Shown one piece after another: positions 16,953-25,994 of a stretch of DNA of 64,000 nt. Both the position numbers and the translations under genes were made by a program. How positions within the stretch are numbered: the first letter of the stretch is position 1; every line of letters begins with the position of its first letter. Location of the stretch: the NCBI RefSeq assembly GCF_000420305.1, contig NZ_ATUR01000002.1, positions 124,001-188,000 on the forward strand, given 5' to 3'. The stretch is from Novosphingopyxis baekryungensis DSM 16222. Lineage in GTDB: Bacteria > Pseudomonadota > Alphaproteobacteria > Sphingomonadales > Sphingomonadaceae. The notes below the pieces were generated by a model, which saw nothing but the letters and a program-made list of their open reading frames with translations, had not been told where the DNA came from and made no database searches.

Positions 16953-16981
16953 GGCCGGCCATCCGGCAGGCCGGCCGTTTT
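16953..16981. terminator. Terminator hairpin between convergent genes
   Basis: Two copies of GGCCGGCC (16953-16960 and 16969-16976) pair across an 8-nt loop, followed by GTTTT on the + strand. It ends the lipoprotein gene and may also serve PBP1A, although no T-run is seen on the - strand. Confidence 0.7.
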
Positions 16982-17009
16982 ATAACAGCCCGAGCCGCGG
17001 CGCTGCCCG

Positions 17010-19190
17010 TCAGCGCTGCGGCTCGGCACCTTCTCCACTCCCATTGCCAACGCCACGGGCCTGCCCCTCGGCCTGTCGCCCGGCGGCGTCCACCGCCCGC
17101 TGGATCTGTTCCCGGCGGCGATCGATCTGGTCCAGCCTGCGTTGGGTTTCGGCGTCCGGATCGATCCGCAGGCCTTCACGGTCGATGCGGATATTATTGC
17201 CGTTGATCGACCCTTCGATGGCCGCGTCTTGGCCCATGTCGATCTGGAAATCCTCCGGCAGAGTCAGGCCGTCCGGAATCATGCCTTCTTCCGCTTCGGG
17301 AAGCGCCTCTTCTTCCGGCACCACGCGGCGCGGCGCAGACCCGGGAATGGCGCCGATCATGAAATCCTTCCACATGCGCGCCGGGGTGCCGCCGCCACTG
17401 GCCCGCCCCAGCGAACTATTGTCATCGCGCCCCACCCAGACGCCCACCACCAGATCGCCGGCAAAGCCCACGAACAGGGCGTCGCGGCTGTCCTGGCTGG
17501 TGCCCGTCTTGCCAAAGGCCGGAATGGCCAGCGCCGCCGCACGGCCGGTGCCGCTGTTGACATTGGCGGCCAGTAGATCGCGCATCTGGGCCCGCGTACG
17601 CGCACCGATATCCTCACGCCCATCGAGCAGGCGCTGGAAGAAATTCTTCTCGTTGCGCTGGATCGCATGGGGATCGACCGGCGCATAATCGGCGGCGATG
17701 CCGGCAAAGGCGGCGGTAAGATCCATCAGGCCGACGCCCGCCGTGCCCAGCGCCACACTGGCATTGGCCGGCAGCTCCTCGGTAATGCCAAGCGAGCGCG
17801 CGGCCCGCTGGATCGCCTTGCTGCCAAGCTGGGTATAGAGCTTGACCGCGACGACATTGCTGGAGCTGGCAAAGGCGTCGCGCAGCGTGATCTGGCCACG
17901 ATAGCGCCCGCCGGCATTGGCCGGGCGATAGTCCCCCGTGGTGATCGGACTGTCATCGACCAGCGTGTCCGGCGTCATCCCGCTTTGCAGGGCGGCCAGA
18001 TAGACGATGAGCTTGAACGTCGATCCCGGCTGGCGGCGTGCTTGCACGGCCCGGTTGAATTTCGAGGTGGCATAGTCCTTCCCGCCTACCATGGCGACCA
18101 CTTCGCCATTGGTGCGCATGGCCACGATAGCCACCTGCGCGCCTGCAGGCGTCGATCGGCGGGCGATGCGTTCCGCCAGGCTTTGTAGCTGGCGGTCCAG
18201 CGTCGTGCGAACCCGCACGGTTTCATAGCCATTGGCCTCGGTCACGGCGCGCGCCTGGCCCAGCGCCCAGTCGGCGAAATAGGAGCCTGCCGGCATGGCC
18301 GCGCCGGGCCGGTGATCGACGACGGCAGGCCGAACCGCCCTTGCAGCGTCCGGCGTCATGTATCCGGCGGCGGCCATGGCCGAAAGAACCACCTTTTCCC
18401 GCGCAACCGCACCGTCGTAATTGCGGGTGGGCGCCAGGCTGGACGGCGCCTTGACGAGGCCGGCGAGCATCGCCGCCTGCGTCAGCGTCAGCCGCTCCGG
18501 CTGGCGATAGAAATAGTGCATCGACGCCGCGCGCAGCCCGTAGACATTGTCACCGAAATAGGCGTTCGAGAGATAGCGCTCCAAGATTTCATCTTTGGTC
18601 AACCAAGCTTCCAGCCAGAGCGCGATCGGCACTTCCTTGAGCTTGCGGCTGACGGTGCGGTCCAGCTTGAGATAGCTGAGCTTGGCCAGCTGCTGCGTGA
18701 TCGTGCTGCCGCCTTGCTGCTGGTCCGAGCTGATATTGGTCCACAGCGCGCGCGCTATGCCCTGCGGATCGATGCCCCAATGGGAATAGAAACGCCGGTC
18801 CTCGACCGCCATGAAGGCCTGCTTCACATGATCCGGAAGCCGTTCGATCTCAACCGGTTCGGCCATGATCGGCCCCTTGCGGGCAATGACGGTGCCATCG
18901 CGCGTTTCCAGCACGATCTGCGGCGGCACCAGCGGCTGGGCCGTGCGGGACACCGGCACGAACAGCGCAAGCCAGCCGATCAGCAGCACCAGCGCCACCA
19001 GCCCGGCATAGGCCGCATATTTCAGATAGCGCCAGCGCCAATGCCGGCGCAGCCAGCCGGATTGTGCCTGCTCTTCCGGTGGCGGCGGGATGGGTGCTGC
19101 CGCGCCGCCATAATCGTCCCACTGGTTCGCGGCAGCCGGATCGGACGCGCCGGGCCAACCCCGCCCCATTTCTCTCGATCCGTCGTTCAT
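17010..19190 (-). CDS. Penicillin-binding protein 1A (bifunctional transglycosylase/transpeptidase)
   Basis: This 726-aa class A PBP polymerises glycan strands and crosslinks peptides. One membrane helix (about residues 57-80) follows a cytoplasmic proline-rich tail. The glycosyltransferase domain shows EDRRFYSHWG, GGSTITQQLAK and RKLKE; the transpeptidase domain shows the SxxK serine in PGSTFK, SSN and KTGTS. The C-terminal 90 residues or so form an acidic, then R/Q-rich tail without a known domain. The length is close to other alphaproteobacterial short PBP1A forms. There are no near upstream genes on the same strand. Confidence 0.95.
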   Translation of the reverse strand: MNDGSREMGRGWPGASDPAAANQWDDYGGAAAPIPPPPEEQAQSGWLRRHWRWRYLKYAAYAGLVALVLLIGWLALFVPVSRTAQPLVPPQIVLETRDGTVIARKGPIMAEPVEIERLPDHVKQAFMAVEDRRFYSHWGIDPQGIARALWTNISSDQQQGGSTITQQLAKLSYLKLDRTVSRKLKEVPIALWLEAWLTKDEILERYLSNAYFGDNVYGLRAASMHYFYRQPERLTLTQAAMLAGLVKAPSSLAPTRNYDGAVAREKVVLSAMAAAGYMTPDAARAVRPAVVDHRPGAAMPAGSYFADWALGQARAVTEANGYETVRVRTTLDRQLQSLAERIARRSTPAGAQVAIVAMRTNGEVVAMVGGKDYATSKFNRAVQARRQPGSTFKLIVYLAALQSGMTPDTLVDDSPITTGDYRPANAGGRYRGQITLRDAFASSSNVVAVKLYTQLGSKAIQRAARSLGITEELPANASVALGTAGVGLMDLTAAFAGIAADYAPVDPHAIQRNEKNFFQRLLDGREDIGARTRAQMRDLLAANVNSGTGRAAALAIPAFGKTGTSQDSRDALFVGFAGDLVVGVWVGRDDNSSLGRASGGGTPARMWKDFMIGAIPGSAPRRVVPEEEALPEAEEGMIPDGLTLPEDFQIDMGQDAAIEGSINGNNIRIDREGLRIDPDAETQRRLDQIDRRREQIQRAVDAAGRQAEGQARGVGNGSGEGAEPQR

Positions 19191-19269
19191 CCGTGCTGTG
19201 TTACACGGGCAAGACAGGAAGCGCGAGCGAAAACATGGGCTGCCGCGCGCAGCGTCGCGGCGTCAGCGT

Positions 19270-19968
19270 TCACGGCGTTGTAGAGCCGTCATGGGTGAAG
19301 CTGCCATGCTGCAAGAATTGCAGGACCTGCGCTTTCACCCCGTCGTTCCAGATCATGCCGCTGTGCGATACGGGGAGCACGATGTGGTCGGTCTCGCCGG
19401 TCAGATGGGTGGAGGCGACCGACACCGCGCCGTCGTGCGGGCCTGGCATGATGCGGCGGGACAGCACGGGCACGCCATAAGGGCGGTCCCCGGCGATGAT
19501 ACCGACCGGATAATCGACATGCCCCATCAGGCTTTCGACCCGTTCGGGGCGGCGCAGCGACAACACCTCTTCCGCCGGGCCGAAAAATGCGCCGGATATG
19601 CGGGCTTTGGCAAACAGATCGATCCACTCGCTGCCGCCGTGCGGGGGGCCGAGCATCACCACCTTGCCCATGTGCGGTGGCCGTGCGCGCGCTATCAGTG
19701 CCCGTGCGATAAGGCCGCCCATGCTGTGCGTTACAAAATGCACGGGGCCGCGCTCTGCACGGCGCATGACGGGCAGGAGTTCCTCCACGATCTGTTCGAA
19801 CGGGTGGAGACGGGAGCGATAGGGCGGGGCGATGGTGTCGAAACCGGCCTGCCGCAGCACGCGATCGACCGGTAGCAGCGTGATCGGCCGCATGAAGAAG
19901 CCATGCAGCAGGATGACGGTGCCCCGTTCGCCTGTTTTTCCGTCGCTCCCTGTTTTTCCGTCGCTCAT
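19270..19968 (-). CDS. Alpha/beta-hydrolase, lipase-like
   Basis: This 232-aa hydrolase has a nucleophile elbow THSMGG (serine about residue 82), an oxyanion region VILLHGFFMRP and a likely catalytic histidine near DHIVLPVSHSGM. Relatives are annotated as triacylglycerol lipases or PGAP1-like esterases; the substrate is unknown. The first 13 codons contain a perfect 18-bp tandem duplication encoding SDGKTG twice. The start codon lies 63 nt downstream of the clpA stop, beyond the clpA terminator. Confidence 0.82.
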   Translation of the reverse strand: MSDGKTGSDGKTGERGTVILLHGFFMRPITLLPVDRVLRQAGFDTIAPPYRSRLHPFEQIVEELLPVMRRAERGPVHFVTHSMGGLIARALIARARPPHMGKVVMLGPPHGGSEWIDLFAKARISGAFFGPAEEVLSLRRPERVESLMGHVDYPVGIIAGDRPYGVPVLSRRIMPGPHDGAVSVASTHLTGETDHIVLPVSHSGMIWNDGVKAQVLQFLQHGSFTHDGSTTP

Positions 19969-19986
19969 AGTCGGTCAGTCAGATGC

Positions 19987-20020
19987 AAAAGGGACAGCGT
20001 AACGGCTGTCACGCTGTCCC
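19987..20020 (-). terminator. Intrinsic terminator of clpA
   Basis: Read on the - strand, GGGACAGCGT (20011-20020) pairs perfectly with ACGCTGTCCC (19991-20000) around a 10-nt loop and is followed by TTTT. Confidence 0.8.
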
Positions 20021-20031
20021 CTTATTCTCTC

Positions 20032-22359
20032 TTACTCGGCCTCGCTGGGCTTTTTCGGCTTGGTCTTCTTTTTCTTGCCCTTGGACTTGGGCGGGGCCGG
20101 TGTGATCTCGAAACTGGGCTGATCGTCCTTCATCCGCACGATCACCTCGCCGCCATGCTCCAGCTTGCCGAAGAGCAGCTCTTCGGCGAGCGGCTGTTTC
20201 AGCTTTTCCTGGATCAGGCGGCCCATCGGGCGGGCACCGTAGAGCCGGTCGTAACCGCGTTCGGTGAGCCATTCCTTGGCTTCGTCGTCCAGGCTGATGT
20301 GAACGTTCTGGTCTTCCAGCTGCATCTCCAGCTGCAGGATGAATTTTTCCACCACCCGGCTGACGACCTCGGTCGGCAGGTAGCCAAAGGGCACGATCGC
20401 ATCGAGACGGTTGCGGAATTCCGGTGAGAACAGGTTCTTCACCGCTTCCTCGCTGGCGTCTTCCTTCGATATATTGGTGCCGAAGCCAATACCTTCCTTG
20501 GCCATATCGGACGCACCGGCATTGGTCGTCATGATCAGGATGACGTTGCGGAAATCCACCGTCTTGCCGTGATGATCGGTCAGGCGGCCATTATCCATCA
20601 CCTGCAACAGGATGTTGAACAGGTCCGGATGCGCCTTCTCGATCTCGTCCAGCAGCAGCACGCTGTGCGGATTCTGGTCGACCGCATCGGTGAGCAGACC
20701 GCCCTGATCATAGCCGACATAGCCCGGAGGCGCGCCGATCAGGCGGCTGACCGAATGGCGTTCCATATATTCGCTCATGTCGAAGCGCTTCAATGGAATG
20801 CCGAGGATCGAGGCGAGCTGGCGCGCCACCTCGGTCTTGCCGACGCCGGTGGGGCCGGAAAACAGATAATTGCCGATCGGCTTGTCCGGATCGCGCAGGC
20901 CAGCGCGGCTCAGCTTGATGGCCGAAGACAGTGTTTCGATGGCCTTGTTCTGGCCGAACACGACGCGCTTCAGATCGCCTTCCAGATTGGCGAGCGAGGA
21001 CTTGTCGTCGCTCGACACCTGTTTGGGCGGAATGCGCGCCATCGTGGCGATCACCTTTTCGATCTCACTGGGCGTGATCATCTTGCGGCGGCGGCTGGGC
21101 GGCAGCAGCATCTGCATGGCGCCCACCTCGTCGATCACGTCGATCGCCTTGTCCGGCAGCTTGCGATCATTGATGTAGCGCGCGGAAAGCTCCACTGCGC
21201 TGCGGATCGCATCGGGCGTGTACTTCACATTGTGATGCTCTTCGAACGCGCTGCGCAGCCCGGCCAGGATTTTCACCGTATCCTCGATCGTCGGTTCGTT
21301 GACGTCGATCTTCTGGAAGCGCCGCAGCAAGGCGCGGTCCTTCTCGAAATGGTTGCGGAATTCCTTGTAGGTGGTCGATCCGACGCAGCGGATTGAGCCG
21401 TTGGACAGCGCAGGCTTCAGCAGGTTGGACGCATCCATCGCCCCGCCGCTGGTGGCCCCGGCACCGATCACCGTGTGAATCTCGTCGATGAACAGCACCG
21501 CATGCGGCAGCTTTTCCAGCTCCGACACCACGGATTTCAGCCGCTCCTCGAAATCGCCGCGATAGCGCGTGCCGGCCAGCAATGCGCCCATGTCGAGCGA
21601 ATAGATCACCGCTTCCTTCAGCACGTCGGGCACCTGGCCTTCGTGGATGCGGCGCGCGAGTCCCTCGGCGATGGCGGTCTTGCCCACGCCCGGTTCGCCC
21701 ACATAGAGCGGGTTGTTCTTGGAACGGCGGCACAGGATCTGGATCGTGCGATCCACTTCCAGCGACCGGCCGATCAAGGGATCGATCTTGCCCGCTGCGG
21801 CCTTCTCGTTGAGATTGACGGTGAACTGGTCGAGCGCGCCGTCCTTCTTGGACTTGCCGTCCTTGTCGTCCGCCTTCTCGCCGGGTTCGGCCGGCTCGTC
21901 CGATCCTTCGACCTGACCGTTCTTGCCCACGCCATGGCTGATGAAGCTGACCGCATCGAGGCGGCTCATATCCTGCTGCTGCAGGAAATAGACGGCATAG
22001 CTCTCCCGCTCGGAAAACAGCGCGACCAGCACATTGGCGCCGGTGACCAGATCCTTGCCGCTGCTCTGCACGTGCAGGATGGCGCGCTGCACCACGCGCT
22101 GGAAACCGCTGGTCGGGGACGGGTCCACCTTTTTGCCGGTCACGCGCAGGCTGTCGAGTTCGGTATCGAGATAGGCTGCCACGGCCTCGCTCAGTTCGCC
22201 GATGTCCACGCCGCAGCTCTGCATCACCTTGGCCGCGTCATTATCTTCCACCAACGCGAGCAGCAGATGCTCCAGCGTGGCATATTCATGCCGCCGATCG
22301 GACGCATTCATCAGCGCCTGATGCAGGGTCTTTTCAAGAGATTCGGTGAAACTGGGCAT
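20032..22359 (-). CDS. clpA: ATP-dependent Clp protease ATP-binding subunit ClpA
   Basis: This 775-aa AAA+ unfoldase feeds ClpP. It has the N-terminal Clp repeat domain (MPSFTESLEKTLHQAL), a first AAA domain with GEPGVGKTAI and DEIHTV, and a second with GPTGVGKTEV and LLDEIEKAHPD. An acidic linker and a lysine-rich tail (KSKGKKKKTKPKK) are additions. ATG at 22359 was chosen over an upstream TTG because GGAG lies 10 nt ahead and alphaproteobacterial ClpA begins MPSF. The adaptor gene clpS, often just upstream of clpA, is not in this window. Confidence 0.96.
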   Translation of the reverse strand: MPSFTESLEKTLHQALMNASDRRHEYATLEHLLLALVEDNDAAKVMQSCGVDIGELSEAVAAYLDTELDSLRVTGKKVDPSPTSGFQRVVQRAILHVQSSGKDLVTGANVLVALFSERESYAVYFLQQQDMSRLDAVSFISHGVGKNGQVEGSDEPAEPGEKADDKDGKSKKDGALDQFTVNLNEKAAAGKIDPLIGRSLEVDRTIQILCRRSKNNPLYVGEPGVGKTAIAEGLARRIHEGQVPDVLKEAVIYSLDMGALLAGTRYRGDFEERLKSVVSELEKLPHAVLFIDEIHTVIGAGATSGGAMDASNLLKPALSNGSIRCVGSTTYKEFRNHFEKDRALLRRFQKIDVNEPTIEDTVKILAGLRSAFEEHHNVKYTPDAIRSAVELSARYINDRKLPDKAIDVIDEVGAMQMLLPPSRRRKMITPSEIEKVIATMARIPPKQVSSDDKSSLANLEGDLKRVVFGQNKAIETLSSAIKLSRAGLRDPDKPIGNYLFSGPTGVGKTEVARQLASILGIPLKRFDMSEYMERHSVSRLIGAPPGYVGYDQGGLLTDAVDQNPHSVLLLDEIEKAHPDLFNILLQVMDNGRLTDHHGKTVDFRNVILIMTTNAGASDMAKEGIGFGTNISKEDASEEAVKNLFSPEFRNRLDAIVPFGYLPTEVVSRVVEKFILQLEMQLEDQNVHISLDDEAKEWLTERGYDRLYGARPMGRLIQEKLKQPLAEELLFGKLEHGGEVIVRMKDDQPSFEITPAPPKSKGKKKKTKPKKPSEAE

Positions 22360-22486
22360 GCGGCTGATCTCCGATGCGGCCAAGGGCCGCAGATTGGTGG
22401 CGAGCGGTCACCGGCATGATGACCTGCTTTCGCGTCTGTTCAAGGTTTATGTCGGAAATCTTGCCCCCGCTTTCAACGGGTGCGGT

Positions 22487-22678
22487 TCATTTCCGGAACA
22501 GCGCGTCGGCATGGGAACGATGGCTGACGGCAGCGGTCTTGCGCGCCTCGCACCGGGCGATCTCTCCGTGCAGCGCGGCAATGCGGGCCTCCAGCTCCTC
22601 CACCGACAGCGGATCGAGGTCTTCGCGCAGCACCTGGCCGAGCGGTTCGGAGGGGCGAGGGTCTTCGGCATCGTTCAT
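22487..22678 (-). CDS. DUF1192 small protein
   Basis: This 63-aa protein matches DUF1192: LGQVLREDLDPLSVEELEARIAALHGEIARCEA, a short helix pair with SVEEL. The family is widespread in alphaproteobacteria and usually divergent from a quinone oxidoreductase gene, exactly as here (90 nt apart). Its function is unknown. No clear ribosome-binding site was seen. Confidence 0.85.
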   Translation of the reverse strand: MNDAEDPRPSEPLGQVLREDLDPLSVEELEARIAALHGEIARCEARKTAAVSHRSHADALFRK

Positions 22679-22768
22679 ATGGGGAAATGTTGACGTCAGC
22701 GCTGCGTCTGTCAATAACCCCGGCTCGATAGCCGCTGCGGGGGGTGGCAGGGAACGGGGACAAAAGCG

Positions 22769-23776
22769 ATGAATCGACGCGCCGATCTTCCACTTCAGAT
22801 GCGTTGCATCGCCATCGACACGTATGGCGGGCCGGAGGTGCTGCAGCCGAGCGAACGGCCGCTGCCCGAACCGGGTGAGGCAGAGGTGCTGATCCGCGTG
22901 GCCGCCGCCGGTGTGAACCGTCCGGACGTCATGCAGCGCAAGGGCCATTATCCGCCGCCGCCGGGCGCATCCGATCTGCCGGGGCTGGAAATTGCGGGCG
23001 AAATCGTGGCGGTCGGCCAGGGCGTGGGGCCCGAGATGATGGGCCAGCCGGTTTGCGCGCTGGTGTCGGGCGGGGGCTATGCCGAATATTGCCTGGCCCC
23101 GGCGGCGCAGTGCCTGACCGTGCCCGAAGCGCTCAGCATGGAGGAAGCCGCGGCGCTGCCCGAGACGCTGTTCACCGTGTGGCATAATGTGTTCGAGCGC
23201 GGCTATGCCGGGCAGGGCGATCGCCTGCTCGTCCATGGCGGTACCAGCGGGATCGGTTCGATGGCCATCAAGCTGGGCAAGCTGTTCGGCCTGACCGTCT
23301 ATGTCACGTGCGGATCGGACGAGAAATGTGCCGCCGCGCGCGCGCTCGGCGCGGCCGAGGCGATCAATTACAAGTCCTGCGATTTCGTCGAGGAAATCAA
23401 GCGCCTGACCGACGGGGACGGCGTGAATGTGGTGCTCGACATGGTGGGCGGCGATTATGTTGCGCGCAATATCGCCTGTCTGGCGCCCGATGGACGGCAT
23501 GTGTCCATCGCGTTCCAGCGCGGCATGTCTGCCGACATTTCCATCCTCGATATCATGCAGCGCCGGCTGGTGCTGACCGGATCGACCCTGCGTGCCCGGG
23601 ATGCCGGGTTCAAGGCGCTGCTGGCCGACGAGATTGCACGCAATGTCTGGTCCTTCGTCGAGGAGGGCAAGCTGAAGCCCGCGATCGACAAGAGCTTCCC
23701 GCTCGATCAGGCCAGCGCCGCGCATGAGCGAATGGAGGCCCGCGATCATGTCGGCAAGATCGTGCTGACCATCTGA
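22769..23776 (+). CDS. NAD(P)H quinone oxidoreductase (zeta-crystallin-like)
   Basis: This 335-aa MDR-superfamily enzyme reduces quinones or enones with NADPH. It has the GroES-like start (YGGPEVLQ), AAGVNRPDVMQRKGHYPPPPG, and the nucleotide-binding loop VHGGTSGIGSMA. Zinc-binding residues of alcohol dehydrogenases are absent, as expected for the QOR branch. The start at 22769 has GGGGA 9 nt upstream. Confidence 0.93.
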   Translation: MNRRADLPLQMRCIAIDTYGGPEVLQPSERPLPEPGEAEVLIRVAAAGVNRPDVMQRKGHYPPPPGASDLPGLEIAGEIVAVGQGVGPEMMGQPVCALVSGGGYAEYCLAPAAQCLTVPEALSMEEAAALPETLFTVWHNVFERGYAGQGDRLLVHGGTSGIGSMAIKLGKLFGLTVYVTCGSDEKCAAARALGAAEAINYKSCDFVEEIKRLTDGDGVNVVLDMVGGDYVARNIACLAPDGRHVSIAFQRGMSADISILDIMQRRLVLTGSTLRARDAGFKALLADEIARNVWSFVEEGKLKPAIDKSFPLDQASAAHERMEARDHVGKIVLTI

Positions 23777-23833
23777 CGCGCTCCCGGCAAGGATGCGCAG
23801 CCATTCGGGACCGGCGTCCAGAAGGGCCAGCCC

Positions 23834-23858
23834 TTTGACATTGCGTGTGTTTGTCAAA
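23834..23858. promoter_or_regulatory. Candidate operator: inverted repeat TTTGACA-N11-TGTCAAA
   Basis: A perfect 7-bp inverted repeat lies 86 nt upstream of the metallophosphoesterase start codon, in the 167-nt gap after the quinone oxidoreductase gene. The half-sites contain TGACA/TGTCA, which recalls Pho-box halves, but Pho boxes are direct repeats. The regulator is unknown. Confidence 0.4.
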
Positions 23859-23943
23859 AAAGCTTCACCGCGCCCAAGCCGCCATGTCACAATGCCATGG
23901 CATTGCCGCCTTGTTGATCCGGGGGCAGAGGCAAGGGAGAGCT

Positions 23944-24843
23944 ATGGTGAACGCTCTGACCGATTTTCCAATCGCACTAGACGAACAGCTCTATGACGAT
24001 CGCCTGCGCCAGCGGCCGGCCGCCAAAGAGGTGCACCGCAAGAAATATCGCACCGTCTGGATTTCCGATGTCCACCTCGGCACGCGCGGATGCGCCGCGG
24101 ACATGCTCATCGATTTTCTGGACCATGTCGATAGCGAGACGATGTATCTGGTCGGCGACATTATCGACGGCTGGCGGCTGAAGAAGAAGTTCTACTGGCC
24201 GCCCGAACATAATGATATCGTCTGGCGCATTCTCAAGCGCGCCCGGCGCGGCACGCGGATCGTCTATATTCCGGGCAATCATGACGAGATGTTTCGCCAG
24301 TTCACCGGCCTGAATTTCGGCGGGGTGGAGATCAAGCGCGCCGCCTTCCACGATACCGCCGATGGCCGCCGCCTGCTGGTGCTGCACGGGGACGAGTTCG
24401 ACACCATCATGCTGGCCCATCGCTGGCTCGCCTTCGTCGGCGATACGGCCTATTCCGTCATGATGCGCCTGAACCATGTGACGAACAAGGTGCGCAACCG
24501 CCTGGGCCTGCCCTATTGGTCGCTGTCCAAGGCGGCCAAGCACAAGGTCAAGAACGCCGTGGAATTCATCTCCCGCTTCGAGGAGCTGGTGGCCCGCGCC
24601 GCGCAGCAGCGGGGCGTCGACGGGGTGGTGGCCGGCCATATCCACACCGCCGAATTCCGGCTGATCGACGGCGTGGAATATTATAATGACGGGGACTGGG
24701 TGGAGGGTTGCACCGCGCTGGTGGAGCATTTCGACGGGCGCATGGAAATCCTGCACTGGGCGGACGAGATCGCCCGGCGGGATCGCCAGCCGGCAGCGGC
24801 CGCTGCCGACTGGGCCGAACCGATGCTAGAGGCGGCGGAATAG
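23944..24843 (+). CDS. Calcineurin-like metallophosphoesterase (LpxH-like; possible PlcP phospholipase C)
   Basis: This 299-aa enzyme has the full set of metallophosphoesterase motifs: DVHLGTRG, GDIIDGW, GNHDE, HGDEFD and GHIHTAE, coordinating two metal ions. Databases commonly label such proteins UDP-2,3-diacylglucosamine diphosphatase. A GT4 glycosyltransferase gene follows after 11 nt. This pairing is the one known for PlcP and Agt in alphaproteobacteria, where PlcP converts phospholipids to diacylglycerol during phosphate shortage. The choice between LpxH-like and PlcP roles cannot be made from sequence. ATG at 23944 is preceded by AAGGGAGAG. Confidence 0.88.
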   Translation: MVNALTDFPIALDEQLYDDRLRQRPAAKEVHRKKYRTVWISDVHLGTRGCAADMLIDFLDHVDSETMYLVGDIIDGWRLKKKFYWPPEHNDIVWRILKRARRGTRIVYIPGNHDEMFRQFTGLNFGGVEIKRAAFHDTADGRRLLVLHGDEFDTIMLAHRWLAFVGDTAYSVMMRLNHVTNKVRNRLGLPYWSLSKAAKHKVKNAVEFISRFEELVARAAQQRGVDGVVAGHIHTAEFRLIDGVEYYNDGDWVEGCTALVEHFDGRMEILHWADEIARRDRQPAAAAADWAEPMLEAAE

Positions 24844-24854
24844 GGGCGGGGGCC

Positions 24855-25886
24855 GTGAAGATCGCCATCGTCACCGATGCCTGGCATCCGCAGGTGAACG
24901 GGGTGGTGCGCACGCTGACCAATATGTCGGATCAGCTGCGCCGGATGGGGCATGACATCCGCGTCATCTCGCCCGAACAGTTCACCAGTTTTCCGTGCCC
25001 GACCTATCCGGAAATCCGGCTGGCGCTGGCCAGCAGCGGCACGGTGGGCGGCATGCTCGAAGATTTTGCGCCGGACGCGATCCATCTGTCGACGGAGGGG
25101 CCGCTATGTCTGGCGGCGCGCCGCTGGTGCGTCCGGCGGGGCCGCCCGTTCACCACTGCCTTCCACACCATGTTCCCGGACTATGTCGCCCGCCGTACCG
25201 GCATGTCGCCGGAACTGGTCTGGCCGTTGATGCGCCGCTTCCATGCCCGCTCCGCGCGGGTGATGGTGGCCACGGACAGTATCGCCGAGCAGCTGCGCGC
25301 CCACGGCATCGGCCATCTGGCGCATTGGGGCCGGGGCGTGGACCTTGCCGCCTTTTCCCCCGATGCGCCGCCGCCCGCTTGCTATGCCGATCTGCCGGGG
25401 CCGATCCTGCTCTATGTCGGCCGGGTGGCGGTGGAAAAGAATGTGGAGGCGTTTCTGGCCGCCGATGTGCCGGGCAGCAAGGTTGTGGTGGGCGACGGCC
25501 CGGCGCGCGAGCAGCTGGAACGCCGGTTCCCGCAGGCGCATTTTCTGGGCCCCCTGTCGGGCGCGCAGCTTGCAGGCTGCTATGCCGGGGCGGACTGTTT
25601 CGTCTTCCCCTCGCGCACCGATACCTTTGGCCTGGTGATGATCGAGGCGCTGGCCTGCGGCACCCCGGTGGCCGCCTATCCGGTGCCCGGCCCGCTCGAT
25701 ATTCTCACCCCCGAAAGCGGCGCGATGGCTGGCCGTCTGGAAGACGCCATTACGCAGGCGCTGGGGCTGGACCGGGCGGCCTGCGCCGCGCATGGTGCCG
25801 GTTTCACCTGGGAGGCGAGCGCGCGGCAATTTCTGGACGCGCTGGAGCCGCGCGCCGAGCCATGGGGGCCGCGCCGCGCCGCCTGA
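24855..25886 (+). CDS. GT4-family glycosyltransferase (possible Agt-type glycolipid synthase)
   Basis: This 343-aa GT-B enzyme has the N-terminal VTDAWHPQVNGVVRTL (acceptor side) and the C-terminal donor-binding part with YVGRVAVEKN, FPSRTDTFGLVMIEALACGTPVAA (the E-x7-E motif). It is co-directional with and 11 nt after the metallophosphoesterase, so it probably uses a lipid such as diacylglycerol as acceptor. The GTG start at 24855 was chosen because it gives the canonical KIAIVTD N terminus; the longer frame upstream is shadow of the preceding gene. Confidence 0.88.
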   Translation: MKIAIVTDAWHPQVNGVVRTLTNMSDQLRRMGHDIRVISPEQFTSFPCPTYPEIRLALASSGTVGGMLEDFAPDAIHLSTEGPLCLAARRWCVRRGRPFTTAFHTMFPDYVARRTGMSPELVWPLMRRFHARSARVMVATDSIAEQLRAHGIGHLAHWGRGVDLAAFSPDAPPPACYADLPGPILLYVGRVAVEKNVEAFLAADVPGSKVVVGDGPAREQLERRFPQAHFLGPLSGAQLAGCYAGADCFVFPSRTDTFGLVMIEALACGTPVAAYPVPGPLDILTPESGAMAGRLEDAITQALGLDRAACAAHGAGFTWEASARQFLDALEPRAEPWGPRRAA

Positions 25887-25994
25887 AACGGCGTGCCGCC
25901 ACGTCAGCCTTGCCGCCGCCACGGCTTTGCCCTACATTATCTTCCGATACGGCCATCCCGCGAGGGGTGGCCCTTATTGTTTGGAGAAAATGCC

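Noticed and set aside
23834-23863. Sigma-70 promoter using TTGACA at 23835
   Set aside because: The hexamer 17 nt downstream is AAAAGC, not a -10 element; the inverted repeat explains the sequence better.
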